DNA of 64,000 bases from Thalassobacillus cyri (GCF_900107755.1 NZ_FNQR01000006.1:1-64000); one strand, 5' to 3'; counted from the stretch's first letter, positions 54,373 through 64,000 are shown. Notes: generated by a model from the letters alone, not told the origin. Numbers and translations are program-made.

Positions 54373-54861
54373 ATGAGCAATCAGATTGTTCGAGCACAAA
54401 TGAACGAAGTAGGTGACTTCTTAAATCACGTGGTAAAGGAAGTTGATACCTACTTGGATAATCATCGATTAGCTGGTTTGCTTGAAGAACAGGGAAGTAA
54501 AGATATAGAATACTATCGTTCTTTATTGAAGTCATTACGCAGATTAGAAGTGATCTGTGATGAAGCAAAAGACACAATTGGGGTTATACTGCAATCAGAA
54601 GTTTTCCGGAAAACGGCCGCAGAACGAACACTTTATGGGATATACCATCAATGTATAGCTGAGTTCTTTTCGCCTAAAGGAGATAGCTGGTATGAAGACA
54701 GCCGTGCTGCTTACACCGGTAAGAATGCAATCAACTTTCATTATGAGCCACCAAAATCGCTAAAAGACTTAATGTTCAAATTAGAAAAACCTTTTCAGGA
54801 AATACGTGAAGAACTGGATTATTATGAAGCTGATTACCATGAAGAAGTAATGAAACAATAG
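54373..54861 (+). CDS. YpuI/DUF3907 family protein
   Basis: 162 residues, mainly helical and soluble. ESDYY-like acidic helices alternate with LKSLRRLEVICDEAKD and FFSPKGDSWYEDSRAAYTGKNAINF, characteristic of YpuI. Function unknown. AGGAGG precedes ATG 54373. The position between scpB and dacB is conserved. A short hairpin ACTTGGC/GCCAAGT (54866-54884) follows, then a stronger terminator. Confidence 0.85.
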   Translation: MSNQIVRAQMNEVGDFLNHVVKEVDTYLDNHRLAGLLEEQGSKDIEYYRSLLKSLRRLEVICDEAKDTIGVILQSEVFRKTAAERTLYGIYHQCIAEFFSPKGDSWYEDSRAAYTGKNAINFHYEPPKSLKDLMFKLEKPFQEIREELDYYEADYHEEVMKQ

Positions 54862-54994
54862 AAAAACTTGGCTTATCGCCAAGTCCATATGGCGAAAGTC
54901 AAAGTGTTTCTTATACTTTAATCCCTTTAACAAAGTTAAACGTTCTTAAAGTAAAATTAAAAAGAAGGTCCTGCTTTATAAAAACCTTCGCTTA

Positions 54995-55026
54995 CAAAAC
55001 CTCCTCTAACAGGGAGGTTTTTTGTT
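54995..55026 (+). terminator. Terminator upstream of dacB
   Basis: AAAACCTCC / GGAGGTTTT stem followed by TTTTG. A weaker hairpin GAAGGT/ACCTTC (54963-54988) precedes it. The gap 54862-55127 holds these hairpins and the dacB promoter. Confidence 0.75.
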
Positions 55027-55064
55027 TGTTTAATGAAGGAGAGCTTCTTTTCAGCTATCCCCTA

Positions 55065-55092
55065 TCATACGCTTGTCATCCTGGCATAGATT
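55065..55092 (+). promoter_or_regulatory. Candidate SigE promoter of dacB-spmA-spmB
   Basis: TCATACG (55065-55071) as -35 (consensus KMATATT, 5 of 7), 13-base spacer, CATAGATT (55085-55092) as -10 (consensus CATACAHT, 7 of 8). B. subtilis dacB is transcribed by SigE in the mother cell. Confidence 0.5.
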
Positions 55093-55127
55093 AGTTAATA
55101 AGTAATGTATTCGAAGGAGGAGCGGCT

Positions 55128-56216
55128 TTGAAGAAGCGGATGATAAAATGGCTGGTCTTTAGTTTCATCATGTTTAGTTTCATCCATCCATTTAAAGTAG
55201 AAGCGGCGATTTCGGTATCCGCCAGAAATGCTGTGTTAATGGACATGCAGTCAGGCAGGGTACTATACGAAAAGGCAGCCTACGAAGAGGAGTTGATTGC
55301 TAGTACTACTAAAATTATGACCGCTTTATTAGCGGTTGAATCAGGAAAACTGGATGAAGAAGTAAATGCAAGCAATAATGCAGTCTATACGGAAGGGTCC
55401 TCCATTTACCTGAAAGAAGGTGAAAAGATGACCTTGAAGGATCTGGTCTACGGCTTGATGCTCCGCTCAGGCAATGATGCTGCGATGGCTATTGCGGAGC
55501 ATTTAGGGGGGAGTGAAGAAGGCTTTGCCTATATGATGAATGAAAAAGCAGCCTGGTTAGGAATGAACAACTCTCATTTTGATAATCCGCATGGATTGGA
55601 TTCTGAAACACATTACTCATCCGCGTATGACTTAGCATTATTGATGAGAAATGCGATGCAAAATGACGTTTTCAGAGAAGTTACAAGTGCGGAAAGGTAC
55701 TTATCCGATAACCGGGATTACTATTGGTTCAACAAAAATAAGCTGCTGACAAAGTATTATGATTATTGTATTGGCGGAAAGACGGGCTTTACGAAAGCTG
55801 CTGGAAGAACATTGGTATCTGCTGCTAAAAAAGGTGATATGGAATTGATTGCTGTTACATTGAATGCAGGAGATGACTGGAACGATCACCAGCAAATGTA
55901 TGAATGGGGCTTTGAAAACTATGATCATGTAACGCTTCAGGAAAAAGGGAAGGTTCCGGTGGATATACGTGGACAAAAATCTTTGTATTATACCAGGGAT
56001 GTAACCTGGCCAGTAACAGTTAAAGAAAAAGAAGCGTTGCGCTCCAGGTTGAATCTTTATCATGAAGCAGATGATTTCCTGGTTGGCAGGCATGTCGTTT
56101 ATTTAGAGGACCGTCCTATTATGTCCACTGCTGTGGTTGATCGTCCAACGGCACGATCGCTTTGGTCGCATTGGAAAGAGAGGACCAGCCACTTGATGGG
56201 GTTGAGGGCATGGTAA
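55128..56216 (+). CDS. dacB: D-alanyl-D-alanine carboxypeptidase DacB (spore cortex PBP5*)
   Basis: 362 residues from TTG 55128 (GAAGGAGG seven bases upstream; ATG 55140 would place the site too far). Signal peptide within 1-27 (WLVFSFIMFSFIHPFKVEA). Active site Ser59-x-x-Lys62 in IASTTKIM, SGNDAAMAI and GKTGFTKAA. It trims cortex peptides in the mother cell, controlling spore core dehydration together with SpmA and SpmB. It is shorter at the C-terminus than vegetative DacA. spmA overlaps its end by seven bases. Confidence 0.93.
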   Translation: MKKRMIKWLVFSFIMFSFIHPFKVEAAISVSARNAVLMDMQSGRVLYEKAAYEEELIASTTKIMTALLAVESGKLDEEVNASNNAVYTEGSSIYLKEGEKMTLKDLVYGLMLRSGNDAAMAIAEHLGGSEEGFAYMMNEKAAWLGMNNSHFDNPHGLDSETHYSSAYDLALLMRNAMQNDVFREVTSAERYLSDNRDYYWFNKNKLLTKYYDYCIGGKTGFTKAAGRTLVSAAKKGDMELIAVTLNAGDDWNDHQQMYEWGFENYDHVTLQEKGKVPVDIRGQKSLYYTRDVTWPVTVKEKEALRSRLNLYHEADDFLVGRHVVYLEDRPIMSTAVVDRPTARSLWSHWKERTSHLMGLRAW

Positions 56217-56800
56217 ATATCATCTGGTCCTTGCTAGCAATTATTGGAATCGTGTTTGCGGCTGTAAATGGCAGAATGGAAGAAGTCAATAAAGCAATCT
56301 TCAGCACCATTGATGATGCGATCATGATAACATTAACCATGATGGGGGTATTGATTTTCTGGCTTGGACTTATGCGGATTGCTGAAGAAGCGGGTCTGCT
56401 CAGAGGGTTAGGCGTATTATTCCGACCTTTTGTTCAGCGCATATTCCCGGATATTCCTAAGGAGCATCCGGCAATGGGTTACATTCTCTCCAATATGACA
56501 GCGAATTTGTTTGGTTTAGGCAATGCTGCAACACCTATGGGGTTAAAAGCAATGAAAGAATTGAAACGCCTTCATCAAGCTGATACAGCAAGCCGGTCAA
56601 TGATTACGTTCCTTGCAATCAATACTTCTTCTATCACTTTGATACCGACTACAGTCATTGCTATTCGGATGAAATATGGATCTGTAGATCCTACAGCGAT
56701 CGTAGGAGCGACTATCATCGCTACTTGTATATCTACCACAGGAGCTCTCCTGATTGACCGCTATTTTCATTGGCGCAGGACCAGGAGGGGGGAAGTATGA
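56210..56800 (+). CDS. spmA: Spore maturation protein A
   Basis: 196 residues from ATG 56210, equal to the B. subtilis length. It contains a Gate/nucleoside-recognition domain with several helices: ITLTMMGVLIFWLGLMRIAEEAGL, NMTANLFGLGNAATPMGLKAM and AIVGATIIATCISTTGALLI. With SpmB it is needed for spore core dehydration and heat resistance. The ribosome site is weak (TTGAGGG), so coupling to dacB is probable. spmB overlaps its stop by four bases. Confidence 0.94.
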   Translation: MVNIIWSLLAIIGIVFAAVNGRMEEVNKAIFSTIDDAIMITLTMMGVLIFWLGLMRIAEEAGLLRGLGVLFRPFVQRIFPDIPKEHPAMGYILSNMTANLFGLGNAATPMGLKAMKELKRLHQADTASRSMITFLAINTSSITLIPTTVIAIRMKYGSVDPTAIVGATIIATCISTTGALLIDRYFHWRRTRRGEV

Positions 56801-57315
56801 GTGTCAGCATCTGGATTATCCCCGCGATTATACTGTTTATACTGCTGATAGCCACCTATAAGGGAGTACCAACTTATGAAAAGTTCGTGGAAGGTGGTAA
56901 GGAAGGGATAGATATTGCTATCTCCCTCCTGCCTTTTTTAATTGGAATGATGGTGTCTATCGCTATCTTCCGGGCGTCAGGTGCAATGGAAGAAATCATA
57001 ACCGCTGTAGAACCAGTGACAAGCTTACTCGGGATGCCGGAAGATATACTCCCCCTAGCCCTCATTCGCCCCTTATCTGGTACAGCAGCTTTAGGAATGA
57101 CAAGTGAACTGATTAAAACCTTTGGTCCGGATTCCTTTATTGGACAATTAGCTTCTGTCATGCAAGGGAGCACGGATACTACCTTTTATATTATTACCGT
57201 TTATTTTGGTGCCGTTGGAATAAAGAAGATGGGGGACGCACTTAAAGTTGGACTAGCTGCTGATTTGATTGGTATAATAGCATCTATAATAGTTGTCACT
57301 ATCCTGTTTAGTTGA
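56797..57315 (+). CDS. spmB: Spore maturation protein B
   Basis: 172 residues from ATG 56797 (AGGGGGGAAG upstream). Membrane protein with helices such as ISLLPFLIGMMVSIAIFRA, LIRPLSGTAALGMTSELI and the C-terminal VGLAADLIGIIASIIVVTILF. Homologous to SpmA in its gate fold; the two form a membrane complex of unknown transport role in sporulation. Last gene of the dacB-spmA-spmB operon. Confidence 0.93.
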   Translation: MSVSIWIIPAIILFILLIATYKGVPTYEKFVEGGKEGIDIAISLLPFLIGMMVSIAIFRASGAMEEIITAVEPVTSLLGMPEDILPLALIRPLSGTAALGMTSELIKTFGPDSFIGQLASVMQGSTDTTFYIITVYFGAVGIKKMGDALKVGLAADLIGIIASIIVVTILFS

Positions 57316-57341
57316 AATAGGTGATGATAGCCCCGTATATA

Positions 57342-57372
57342 AAGCCACGCTGAGCCCTCAGCGTGGCTTACT
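57342..57372 (+). terminator. Terminator after spmB
   Basis: AAGCCACGCTGAG / CTCAGCGTGGCTT, a perfect 13-bp stem with little loop and a weak T run. A second hairpin TGGTCAA / TTGACCA lies directly downstream (57375-57396). Confidence 0.7.
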
Positions 57373-57580
57373 GTTGGTCAATGAACTTATTGACCAGCAC
57401 ACCACTTTTTTCTCTTTATTCATAAAATCTTAACATTTCTATCCTAAAATAGTGAATGGTATGGCTGTCGCATGCTGGTATAGAATGAAGCGATTAAGTC
57501 AATCACTTGATTAAGGAGGAGATTGATGGTGTTTGTCCCTGACTATATATGTTATAACAATAATTAAGTAGGTGATTGAA

Positions 57581-58324
57581 ATGTCAAACTCATTAGAACG
57601 ATTGCAGAAAGTGATCGCACAAAGTGGAATAACATCCAGACGGAAAGCCGAAAAGATGATTAGCGAAGGAAAAGTTGCCGTAAATGGTAAGGTAGTAACT
57701 GAACTTGGTACCAAAGTTACTCCGGATGACAAAGTAGAAGTAGAAGGAGTCCCTTTGACAAAAGAGGAACCGGTTTACTTTTTGTTATATAAACCCCGTG
57801 GTGTAATTTCAAGTGTCAAAGATGATAAAAATCGTAAGGTGGTTACAGATTACCTGCCGGAAGATACAGAAGAACGTGTCTTTCCGATTGGCCGTTTGGA
57901 TTACGATACATCTGGAATTCTATTGTTGACGAACGATGGGGATTTTGCCAATCAATTGATGCACCCCAAGCATGAGATAGATAAAGTCTATATCGCAAAA
58001 ACAAAGGGAATTCCCCTGAAAGAAGAATTGGCAAAGCTGACTAAAGGAATAAAATCAGATGGAGAGCTTTTAAGAGCCACCCACGTCAAAACCAAGTCTG
58101 TCGACAAGAAGAAAAATACTGCTATTATCCAATTGACTCTGCATGAGGGTAAAAATAGACAAGTACGACGGATGTTCGAGGCTTTGGGCTACCCGGTGGA
58201 CAAGTTGAAGCGTGAACGATATGGGTTTCTTGATTTACATGGTATGAATGCCGGAGAAATACGTGAGTTGACCCCTCATGAAGTGAAACAGCTGAGACAC
58301 TTAGCTGAAAAAAGTGTTAAATAA
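57581..58324 (+). CDS. rluB: 23S rRNA pseudouridine synthase B
   Basis: 247 residues from ATG 57581 (AGGTGA six bases upstream; GTG 57572 lies in that site). S4-like RNA-binding domain at the N-terminus (ERLQKVIAQSGITSRRKAEKMI), then the RsuA-family catalytic motif VFPIGRLDYDTSGILLLTNDGDFA, where the Asp of GRLDYDT is the nucleophile, and EGKNRQVRRMFEALGY near the end. It modifies a uridine in the peptidyl-transferase region of 23S rRNA. In B. subtilis rluB likewise precedes resA. Confidence 0.94.
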   Translation: MSNSLERLQKVIAQSGITSRRKAEKMISEGKVAVNGKVVTELGTKVTPDDKVEVEGVPLTKEEPVYFLLYKPRGVISSVKDDKNRKVVTDYLPEDTEERVFPIGRLDYDTSGILLLTNDGDFANQLMHPKHEIDKVYIAKTKGIPLKEELAKLTKGIKSDGELLRATHVKTKSVDKKKNTAIIQLTLHEGKNRQVRRMFEALGYPVDKLKRERYGFLDLHGMNAGEIRELTPHEVKQLRHLAEKSVK

Positions 58325-58379
58325 CTTTCACATTTAACAATAGTGTTTAATGTTATAATCGCAAAAGGAGTGATGCGAT

Positions 58380-58928
58380 ATGGATAAAACCAAGAAAAAA
58401 CGCAGGCGGTTGATTTTTCGGACACTGATTCTTGCTGTCTTGGTCGGATTAGTGGTATTTGCGATTATAGGCAACCTCTCACAAGATGATGCAGTAGTGG
58501 CAGAAGGAGAACAGGCCCCTAACTTTGAACTCGAGCAGTTCGGAACAGACGGAGAACGTAAATCTTTAGAGGATTTTAGAGGCAAAGGCGTCATGCTTAA
58601 CTTCTGGGCTACCTATTGCAAGCCATGTGAAGAAGAAATGCCATATATGCAGGAATTGTACCCGGAATACAAAGAAAAAGGGGTAGAGATCATAGGTGTC
58701 AATCTTGATTCAACGAAACTGGTAGTCAATCGTTTCATTGATAAGTATGACCTTACTTTTCCAAACCTTCATGATAAAAATGGGCAAGTTATGGATTTGT
58801 ATGGAATAAGTCCAATACCTTCGACTTTCTTTATAGATGAAAATGGAAAAATTGTAGATAAAGTGATTGGACCATTGACATTAGAAAAGCTGGAAGAACA
58901 CTTGAAAGAGATTCAGCCAGAAGCTTAA
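58380..58928 (+). CDS. resA: Thiol-disulfide oxidoreductase ResA
   Basis: 182 residues. One N-terminal anchor helix (LIFRTLILAVLVGLVVFAII), then an extracytoplasmic thioredoxin domain with Cys80 and Cys83 in WATYCKPCEEEMPYM (CKPC rather than the CEPC of B. subtilis), cis-Pro in SPIPSTFFIDENG. It reduces the CxxCH cysteines of apocytochrome c before heme attachment by ResB/ResC. A TATAAT at 58354-58359 and AAAGGAG lie upstream, so a promoter inside the cluster is likely. Confidence 0.93.
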   Translation: MDKTKKKRRRLIFRTLILAVLVGLVVFAIIGNLSQDDAVVAEGEQAPNFELEQFGTDGERKSLEDFRGKGVMLNFWATYCKPCEEEMPYMQELYPEYKEKGVEIIGVNLDSTKLVVNRFIDKYDLTFPNLHDKNGQVMDLYGISPIPSTFFIDENGKIVDKVIGPLTLEKLEEHLKEIQPEA

Positions 58929-58953
58929 GTCTTAGATATAGAGAGGTTTTACT

Positions 58954-60579
58954 ATGAAAAAAATCAAGTGCGAATGCGGGCATGTCAACCCGGAAGGTAC
59001 TGTTTTATGTGAAGCCTGCGGGAAGCCTATTGAAGGTAACCAGCATATTGATGGGAATATAAAAGACTCCCTGCTGAATATGCGCTATGAAGGAAGTGCA
59101 AGGCGTTCACAGACCTATAACCGGAGCATGGTAGATAAAGTTTGGAACTTTTTCTCCTCAGTCAAGGTTGGAGTCTGGCTAATCATTATCACGTTAGTAG
59201 CTTCCTCATTAGGGACTATTTTTCCGCAAGAAATGTATATTCCTCCTGGAGCTGATCCGGTTACCTTTTACGAGGACCAGTATGGACTGGCCGGGAAAAT
59301 ATATTATCAACTAGGTTTTCATAATCTATACAGTTCTCTTTGGTTTATGATGTTGATTGCTTTAATAGGTGTATCTTTGGTTATTTGCAGTATTGATAGG
59401 GTTGTTCCCCTACATAGAGCATTAAAAAAACAAAAGCCGAAACGCCATCATACATTTTTGAAGCGGCAACGGGTTTTTGGAGAAACAAAAGCGAATGTGG
59501 ACATGGATGCTTTTAAAAGCAACCTGCAAAAGCATCGTTATAAAGTTCGGGAGCAGGATGGGCATATTCTTGCAGAAAAAGGACGTTTTTCAAGATGGGG
59601 TCCCTATGTCAATCACATTGGATTAATTCTTTTTCTTTTAGGTGCTTTATTAAGATTCCTTCCATCAATGTATATCGATGATTTTGTATGGATAAGGGAA
59701 GGCGAGACAGAAGTCGTTCCATCAACAGGTGGCCAATATTATGTAAAAAATGAGGATTTTATTCTCGAAAATTATGACCCTGAGAAAGATAAACGGTTCC
59801 AGGAAGCTCTTATGAACCAGGACGTGCCAGTTGCGAGTAATTATCAGACGAATGCAGTAATTTATGAGCGTACGAACAATGATGTAGTAGGCGCAGAACC
59901 TGAACTGCAAGAATTGTCGAGAGAGAAAATTGTTGTAAACGAACCAGCGAAGTTTGGCGGATTTGCTTTATACCAATCAAGTTTTCAGCTTGATGAATTT
60001 TCCTCCATGTCATTTACACTGCATGAAACAGGTGATGAATCAGCTGTATTGGGTGAGTTCACTGTAGACCTTACCCAACCGAAAATGGAGTATAAGCTGG
60101 ATAGCGGGGCAAAAGTAGTCATCGATGAATATTTTCCTGAATATTACATGGATGGAAATCAGCCTCGTTCCAAATCTAAGTTCCCAAAGAATCCGGCTTT
60201 CGTCTTTTATGTATACCCACCTGATGGCGGGGAGCCAGAGGTCAGCTTTGCCGGAATCGGAATGAACATCGATCCGACCAACGAAAATGATTATAAATTG
60301 AGCCTGAAAGGGTTTGATACTCGCGATGTAACAGGTCTCGCTGTGAAAAAAGATTACACTTTGCCGTTTATGGCCGTAGGCGGTTTGATCTTCATGATCG
60401 GTGTCATACAAGGTATGTATTGGAACCACCGAAGGATATGGCTGCAGCCAACCGAAGACGGAGTATGGATTGCCGGGCACACAAATAAGAATTGGTACGG
60501 TCTCAAAAGAGATATTGAGAAATCCATTCAGAATACACGAATCGAGATGCCGGAAGACCAACAGCAATTAAAAGGTTAA
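58954..60579 (+). CDS. resB: Cytochrome c biogenesis protein ResB
   Basis: 541 residues. It opens with a zinc-ribbon-like KCECGHVNPEGTVLCEACGK (Cys6, 8, 19, 22), then the Ccs1/ResB membrane scaffold: about three helices in the first half (VKVGVWLIIITLVASSLGTI, WFMMLIALIGVSLVICSI, YVNHIGLILFLLGALLRFL), a large extracytoplasmic domain (265-480) and a last helix LPFMAVGGLIFMIGVIQGMYW. With ResC it forms the heme-handling cytochrome c synthetase. Gap to resA is 25 bases. Confidence 0.93.
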   Translation: MKKIKCECGHVNPEGTVLCEACGKPIEGNQHIDGNIKDSLLNMRYEGSARRSQTYNRSMVDKVWNFFSSVKVGVWLIIITLVASSLGTIFPQEMYIPPGADPVTFYEDQYGLAGKIYYQLGFHNLYSSLWFMMLIALIGVSLVICSIDRVVPLHRALKKQKPKRHHTFLKRQRVFGETKANVDMDAFKSNLQKHRYKVREQDGHILAEKGRFSRWGPYVNHIGLILFLLGALLRFLPSMYIDDFVWIREGETEVVPSTGGQYYVKNEDFILENYDPEKDKRFQEALMNQDVPVASNYQTNAVIYERTNNDVVGAEPELQELSREKIVVNEPAKFGGFALYQSSFQLDEFSSMSFTLHETGDESAVLGEFTVDLTQPKMEYKLDSGAKVVIDEYFPEYYMDGNQPRSKSKFPKNPAFVFYVYPPDGGEPEVSFAGIGMNIDPTNENDYKLSLKGFDTRDVTGLAVKKDYTLPFMAVGGLIFMIGVIQGMYWNHRRIWLQPTEDGVWIAGHTNKNWYGLKRDIEKSIQNTRIEMPEDQQQLKG

Positions 60580-60612
60580 CCCTTTGCTGTAAAAGGGTGT
60601 AGGAGGATGAAT

Positions 60613-61800
60613 ATGGGAGATCTTGTAACGATCAGCAGTAATTTACTATATGCTTCGTTTTTCTTTTACTTGATTGCTACCTTCTTCTTCGGAGGTACTA
60701 TCCGTGAAAAGAAAACAGGCAACAGGGGGAAAGCTAGTACGATTGGGATTTCCTTGACTATTGCCGGTTTCGTTACCCAGCTCGGCTATTTCTTTACGAG
60801 GTGGGTAGCCAGTCAGCATGCACCAGTAAGTAATTTGTTTGAGTTCACTACTTTTTTTGGAATGATGCTAGTGATGGCATTTATCATCATCTATTTCATT
60901 TACCGGCTCGATGTAATCGGACTATTCGCTCTGCCTGTCGCTTTACTTATTATTGCGTATGCCAGTATGTTTCCGAGAGAAATATCGCCATTGGTGCCTT
61001 CGCTTAAATCTCATTGGCTATATATCCATGTAACTACAGCTGCTGTAGGTGAAGCGATTTTGGCAATCAGCTTTGTCGCTGGATTGATTTTTTTGATTCG
61101 CCAAATCGATCAAACGAAAAAGTCAAAGCATACATTTTGGCTTGAATTTGTAATTTACTCGATTTTCTCAACGCTCGGTTTCATTATCATGACTACTGCT
61201 TTTGGTGCCATGGACTATCAAGCACAATTTCAGGCACCGGTCGAAGGCCAGGTAGTCAACGTAGAATATCAGATGCCGGCAATCGTCGGACCAAATGCCG
61301 GCGAGCTTCAGACAGATGGAGTAATGCAGCCTTTACTTGATGCACCGGAATGGATGAGAGGGCAAGATGCTGCCCGTAAATTGAATACGTTAATCTGGTC
61401 ATTTTTAAGCGGATTAGTACTTTATGGGATAGCACGTTTGATTTTGAGAAAGCGTGTTGCTGCTGCCCTGCAGCCTAAATTGAAGAAATTCAACCCTGAT
61501 TTGATTGATGAAGTATCCTATCGTGCCGTTTCGATCGGATTTCCTGTATTCACTCTAGGCGCATTGATTTTTGCTATGATTTGGGCGCAGGAAGCATGGA
61601 ATCGTTTCTGGGGTTGGGATCCAAAAGAAGTATGGGCATTAATTACATGGTTGTTCTATGCATTTTTTCTGCATCTCCGTTTATCCAGAGGCTGGCACGG
61701 CACGAAGTCGGCCTGGCTTGCTGTCGGCGGATTTGCGATTATCATGTTCAATCTGATTGCCGTCAACCTTGTCATTGCCGGATTACACTCTTATGCTTAA
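60613..61800 (+). CDS. resC: Cytochrome c biogenesis protein ResC (heme handling)
   Basis: 395 residues from ATG 60613, six bases after AGGAGG (60601-60606); ATG 60607 adjoins the site. About eight membrane helices. The heme-presenting tryptophan-rich segment is [25 protein letters not shown], with [11 protein letters not shown] and an essential His in [16 protein letters not shown] and [11 protein letters not shown]. Partner of ResB in attaching heme to CxxCH of c-type cytochromes. Last gene of resABC before a terminator. Confidence 0.94.
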   Translation: MGDLVTISSNLLYASFFFYLIATFFFGGTIREKKTGNRGKASTIGISLTIAGFVTQLGYFFTRWVASQHAPVSNLFEFTTFFGMMLVMAFIIIYFIYRLDVIGLFALPVALLIIAYASMFPREISPLVPSLKSHWLYIHVTTAAVGEAILAISFVAGLIFLIRQIDQTKKSKHTFWLEFVIYSIFSTLGFIIMTTAFGAMDYQAQFQAPVEGQVVNVEYQMPAIVGPNAGELQTDGVMQPLLDAPEWMRGQDAARKLNTLIWSFLSGLVLYGIARLILRKRVAAALQPKLKKFNPDLIDEVSYRAVSIGFPVFTLGALIFAMIWAQEAWNRFWGWDPKEVWALITWLFYAFFLHLRLSRGWHGTKSAWLAVGGFAIIMFNLIAVNLVIAGLHSYA

Positions 61801-61803
61801 AAA

Positions 61804-61845
61804 GAAGACCATTAGAGAAGGCTTTTTCTCTGATGGTCTCTCGTT
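61804..61845 (+). terminator. Terminator between resC and resD
   Basis: AGACCATTAGAGAA pairs with TTCTCTGATGGTCT around GGCTTT, followed by a weak T run. resDE may be read through or start from a promoter in 61846-61944. Confidence 0.7.
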
Positions 61846-61944
61846 TACATAATGATATTTTGTTATGCTTAAAGGAAATTGGATAAAATTAATAGAAATG
61901 AATAATAAAAATAAAAGACATGGACTTGAATAGGGGGCATCTCA

Positions 61945-62661
61945 ATGGATAAAGAGGCAAAAGTGCTGGTAGTAGATGATGAGGAAAGGATTCGGCGGTT
62001 AATTCGGATGTATTTGGAAAGAGAGAACTTTGATGTGGAAGAAGCAGAAGATGGAGATGAAGCATTAGAGAAGGCATTGACGAATGATTATGATGTCATA
62101 TTATTGGATATTATGATGCCGGGTAAAGATGGGATCGAAGTTTGTAAAGACTTGCGTGAAAAAAAAGCTACCCCAGTTCTCATGCTTACTGCAAAAGGGG
62201 AAGAAAGCAATCGTGTTCAGGGATTTGAAGTAGGCGCGGATGATTATATCGTGAAGCCATTCAGCCCGAGAGAAGTTGTATTGCGTGTCAAAGCTATTTT
62301 AAGAAGATCGTCATCCACTAAATTCTTACAGACAGAGACATCTACTAAAAACATACTAGTCTTTCCCCATTTGACGATTGACAATGATGCCCATCGGGTG
62401 ACGGCAGATGGCAAAGAAGTCACATTGACACCAAAGGAATATGAATTGTTGCATTTCCTGGCAAAAGCTCCGGATAAGGTATTTGAACGAGAGCACTTGT
62501 TGAAGGAAGTTTGGCAATATGAATTTTTCGGGGATTTACGAACTGTGGATACACATGTCAAGCGCTTAAGAGAAAAATTGAATAAGGTTTCAAAAGAAGC
62601 GTCTAAAATGATTGTAACCGTCTGGGGTGTCGGCTATAAGTTCGAGGTAAGTGGTGACTGA
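61945..62661 (+). CDS. resD: Response regulator ResD
   Basis: 238 residues. Receiver domain with Asp11/Asp12 acidic pocket ([12 protein letters not shown]), phosphorylation site Asp55 ([13 protein letters not shown]), LMLTAKG and a KPF switch; then an OmpR-type winged helix ([39 protein letters not shown]). It activates resABC, respiratory and nitrate/nitrite genes under oxygen limitation in B. subtilis. resE overlaps its stop by one base. Confidence 0.95.
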   Translation: MDKEAKVLVVDDEERIRRLIRMYLERENFDVEEAEDGDEALEKALTNDYDVILLDIMMPGKDGIEVCKDLREKKATPVLMLTAKGEESNRVQGFEVGADDYIVKPFSPREVVLRVKAILRRSSSTKFLQTETSTKNILVFPHLTIDNDAHRVTADGKEVTLTPKEYELLHFLAKAPDKVFEREHLLKEVWQYEFFGDLRTVDTHVKRLREKLNKVSKEASKMIVTVWGVGYKFEVSGD

Positions 62662-64000
62662 TGTTTTGGCGCAGTGTAGTAGGTAAACTTTGGTTCACCA
62701 TTTTATTATTAGTTTCATTCGTACTTTTCCTTCTAACCGTCCTGCTACTGGAATTTTTTGAGAATTATCATATATTAGAAGCGGAAAGGGAATTGCTTCA
62801 GACAGCTGATAAAGTATCAGAAATCGTCCAGGAATATGAGGACAGAGAACTTATTTTAGATACATCCTCCCGGGTGAAAGACCCGTCCAGCCGTGTCGTC
62901 ATAATTTTTGGTGAAAATGATATATGGAGTTCATCTGCTGAAGGCGATTTACCCCAAATAGATCGAAAATGGATTGAAGAAGATAATGAGTTATCCTCTG
63001 TGTTATCGGGGAAAGAACAAGTTAAAAAAATTGCGGATATCGATAATCTTCAGAATGGTGTCATGGTCGTGGGAACCCCTCTGAATAATAGCTCTGGGGG
63101 AGTTTTTGTCTATCAGTCTCTTGATATTGTTGAAGAAACCACCATGCAGACGACAAAAATCATATTTTTAGGTGCAGGTATCGCTATCATACTAACCACT
63201 ATTTTTGCTTTCTTTTTATCAACACGAATCACTGCTCCTCTGATCAAGATGCGGGAGGGTGCACTGGAGTTGGCGAAAGGTGAATTCAATACCAAGATCC
63301 CCATCCTGACCCACGATGAAATTGGGGAGCTGGCAATGGCTTTCAATCGGATGGGACGGCAATTGAAATTTCATATAAATGCTTTGAACCAGGAAAAAGA
63401 GCAACTATCGGGGATTCTTAGTTCAATGGCAGATGGAGTAATCACGATTAACCGCCAAGGTGAAATTTTGATTACCAATCCGCCCGCTGAGCAGTATCTT
63501 CAGGCTTGGGCCTATGAAGAGGGAAGTTCAGAAATAGGCAATAAAGGTGATCATCTCATCCTTCCGGACAAAGTGAAGGACATTTTTAATCAGGTGATTG
63601 AAACGGAAACAGAAGTCATGACCGAAATGGATACCCAGGGGAGAAACTGGGTGATTATCATGACTCCATTATATGACAAGGATTATGTACGTGGAGCTGT
63701 CGCTGTGCTCCGGGACATGACTGAAGAGAGAAGGCTTGATAAACTAAGGCAAGACTTCATTGCAAATGTTTCTCATGAGCTGCGTACTCCGATTTCCATG
63801 ATGCAAGGATACAGCGAAGCAATCGTGGATGATATTGCAGAAAGTAAAGAAGAAAAAAATGAGCTTGCTCAAATCATCTACGAAGAATCCCAGCGTATGA
63901 GTAGACTTGTCAACGAGTTATTAGACCTTGCCAGAATGGAAGCAGGACATATCACCTTAAATAAAGAAAGGGTTGAAGTCCGTCCCTTTTTAGAAAGAAT
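62661..64000 (+). CDS. resE: Sensor histidine kinase ResE (3' end outside window)
   Basis: Open to the right edge, about 446 codons visible. Helix 1 ([21 protein letters not shown]), an extracytoplasmic domain (about 35-165), helix 2 ([20 protein letters not shown]), HAMP ([22 protein letters not shown]), a cytoplasmic PAS domain (about 250-360) and the dimerisation/phosphoacceptor helix [13 protein letters not shown] with His372. The ATP-binding domain lies beyond the window. Partner of ResD in redox and nitric-oxide sensing. ATG 62661 overlaps the resD stop. Confidence 0.94.
   Translation, partial: MFWRSVVGKLWFTILLLVSFVLFLLTVLLLEFFENYHILEAERELLQTADKVSEIVQEYEDRELILDTSSRVKDPSSRVVIIFGENDIWSSSAEGDLPQIDRKWIEEDNELSSVLSGKEQVKKIADIDNLQNGVMVVGTPLNNSSGGVFVYQSLDIVEETTMQTTKIIFLGAGIAIILTTIFAFFLSTRITAPLIKMREGALELAKGEFNTKIPILTHDEIGELAMAFNRMGRQLKFHINALNQEKEQLSGILSSMADGVITINRQGEILITNPPAEQYLQAWAYEEGSSEIGNKGDHLILPDKVKDIFNQVIETETEVMTEMDTQGRNWVIIMTPLYDKDYVRGAVAVLRDMTEERRLDKLRQDFIANVSHELRTPISMMQGYSEAIVDDIAESKEEKNELAQIIYEESQRMSRLVNELLDLARMEAGHITLNKERVEVRPFLER

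Overview
The window is chromosomal DNA from a spore-forming Firmicute of the Bacillaceae. Gene content and order follow the Bacillus subtilis yqjA-to-resE interval closely: aromatic-acid exporter, yqjD, yqjE, dinB, rnz, namA, yqjN, yqjP, yqjQ, yqjW, yqkB, yqkE, yqkF, nudF, spoIIM, fur, yqzK, xerD, deoB, punA, pdp, dacF, spoIIA operon, spoVA operon, lysA, ppiB, ribT, ypuF, scpA, scpB, ypuI, dacB, spmA, spmB, rluB, resABCDE. Protein style and the dispersed palindromic repeats fit a halophilic or halotolerant relative (Halobacillus/Pontibacillus/Thalassobacillus type); that genus-level guess is inference only. No tRNA, rRNA, CRISPR array or prophage was seen.

Layout. 1-113: end of an IS3-like element running off the left edge. 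114-717: palindromic repeats. 0.9-4.0 kb: PucR-type regulator, aromatic-acid exporter, L,D-transpeptidase and a 36-residue Prli42-like peptide. 4.2-8.3 kb: propionyl-CoA to succinyl-CoA operon, with a mutase large subunit, a protein fusing the B12-binding domain to methylmalonyl-CoA epimerase, and a carboxylase beta subunit. 8.4-10.9 kb: tripeptidase and DNA polymerase IV. 11-21 kb: a more accessory stretch (GNAT, amidase, CHY zinc finger, VOC protein, PEP carboxylase, a GntR/ABC/ECF-sigma module). 21-31.6 kb: aldehyde dehydrogenase, RNase Z, old yellow enzyme, GDPD, RocB-like peptidase, a repeat-rich gap, MBL, SDR, a second Y-family polymerase, YqkB and YqkE. 31.8-40.6 kb: aldo-keto reductase, NudF, EndoQ, SpoIIM, Fur, XerD and the nucleoside-salvage operon. 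41-48.4 kb: forespore genes dacF, spoIIA-sigF and spoVA. 48.6-57.3 kb: lysA, ppiB, small and unknown genes, scpAB and the spore-cortex operon dacB-spmAB. 57.6-64 kb: rluB and the res cytochrome c biogenesis and redox-signalling operon, with resE cut by the right edge.

How the genes work together. Several sporulation stages are represented: SpoIIAA/AB/SigF set up forespore transcription, SpoIIM acts in engulfment, DacF/DacB/SpmA/SpmB shape the cortex, and SpoVA moves dipicolinate. Readable control sites include LexA-type boxes before both Y-family polymerases, a palindromic operator before gntR, a consensus sigma-A promoter with an upstream Fur-like box before fur, and candidate SigH, SigG and SigE promoters before spoIIA, spoVA and dacB.

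No entirely new multi-gene system is evident. The most notable items are the B12-binding/epimerase fusion, the nested palindromic repeat family with an IS junction, the paired SOS-type boxes, an unrecognised gene between scpB and ypuI, the orphan ribT next to a minimal M50-like protein, and three very small proteins (36, 29 and 27 residues) that are easy to miss.
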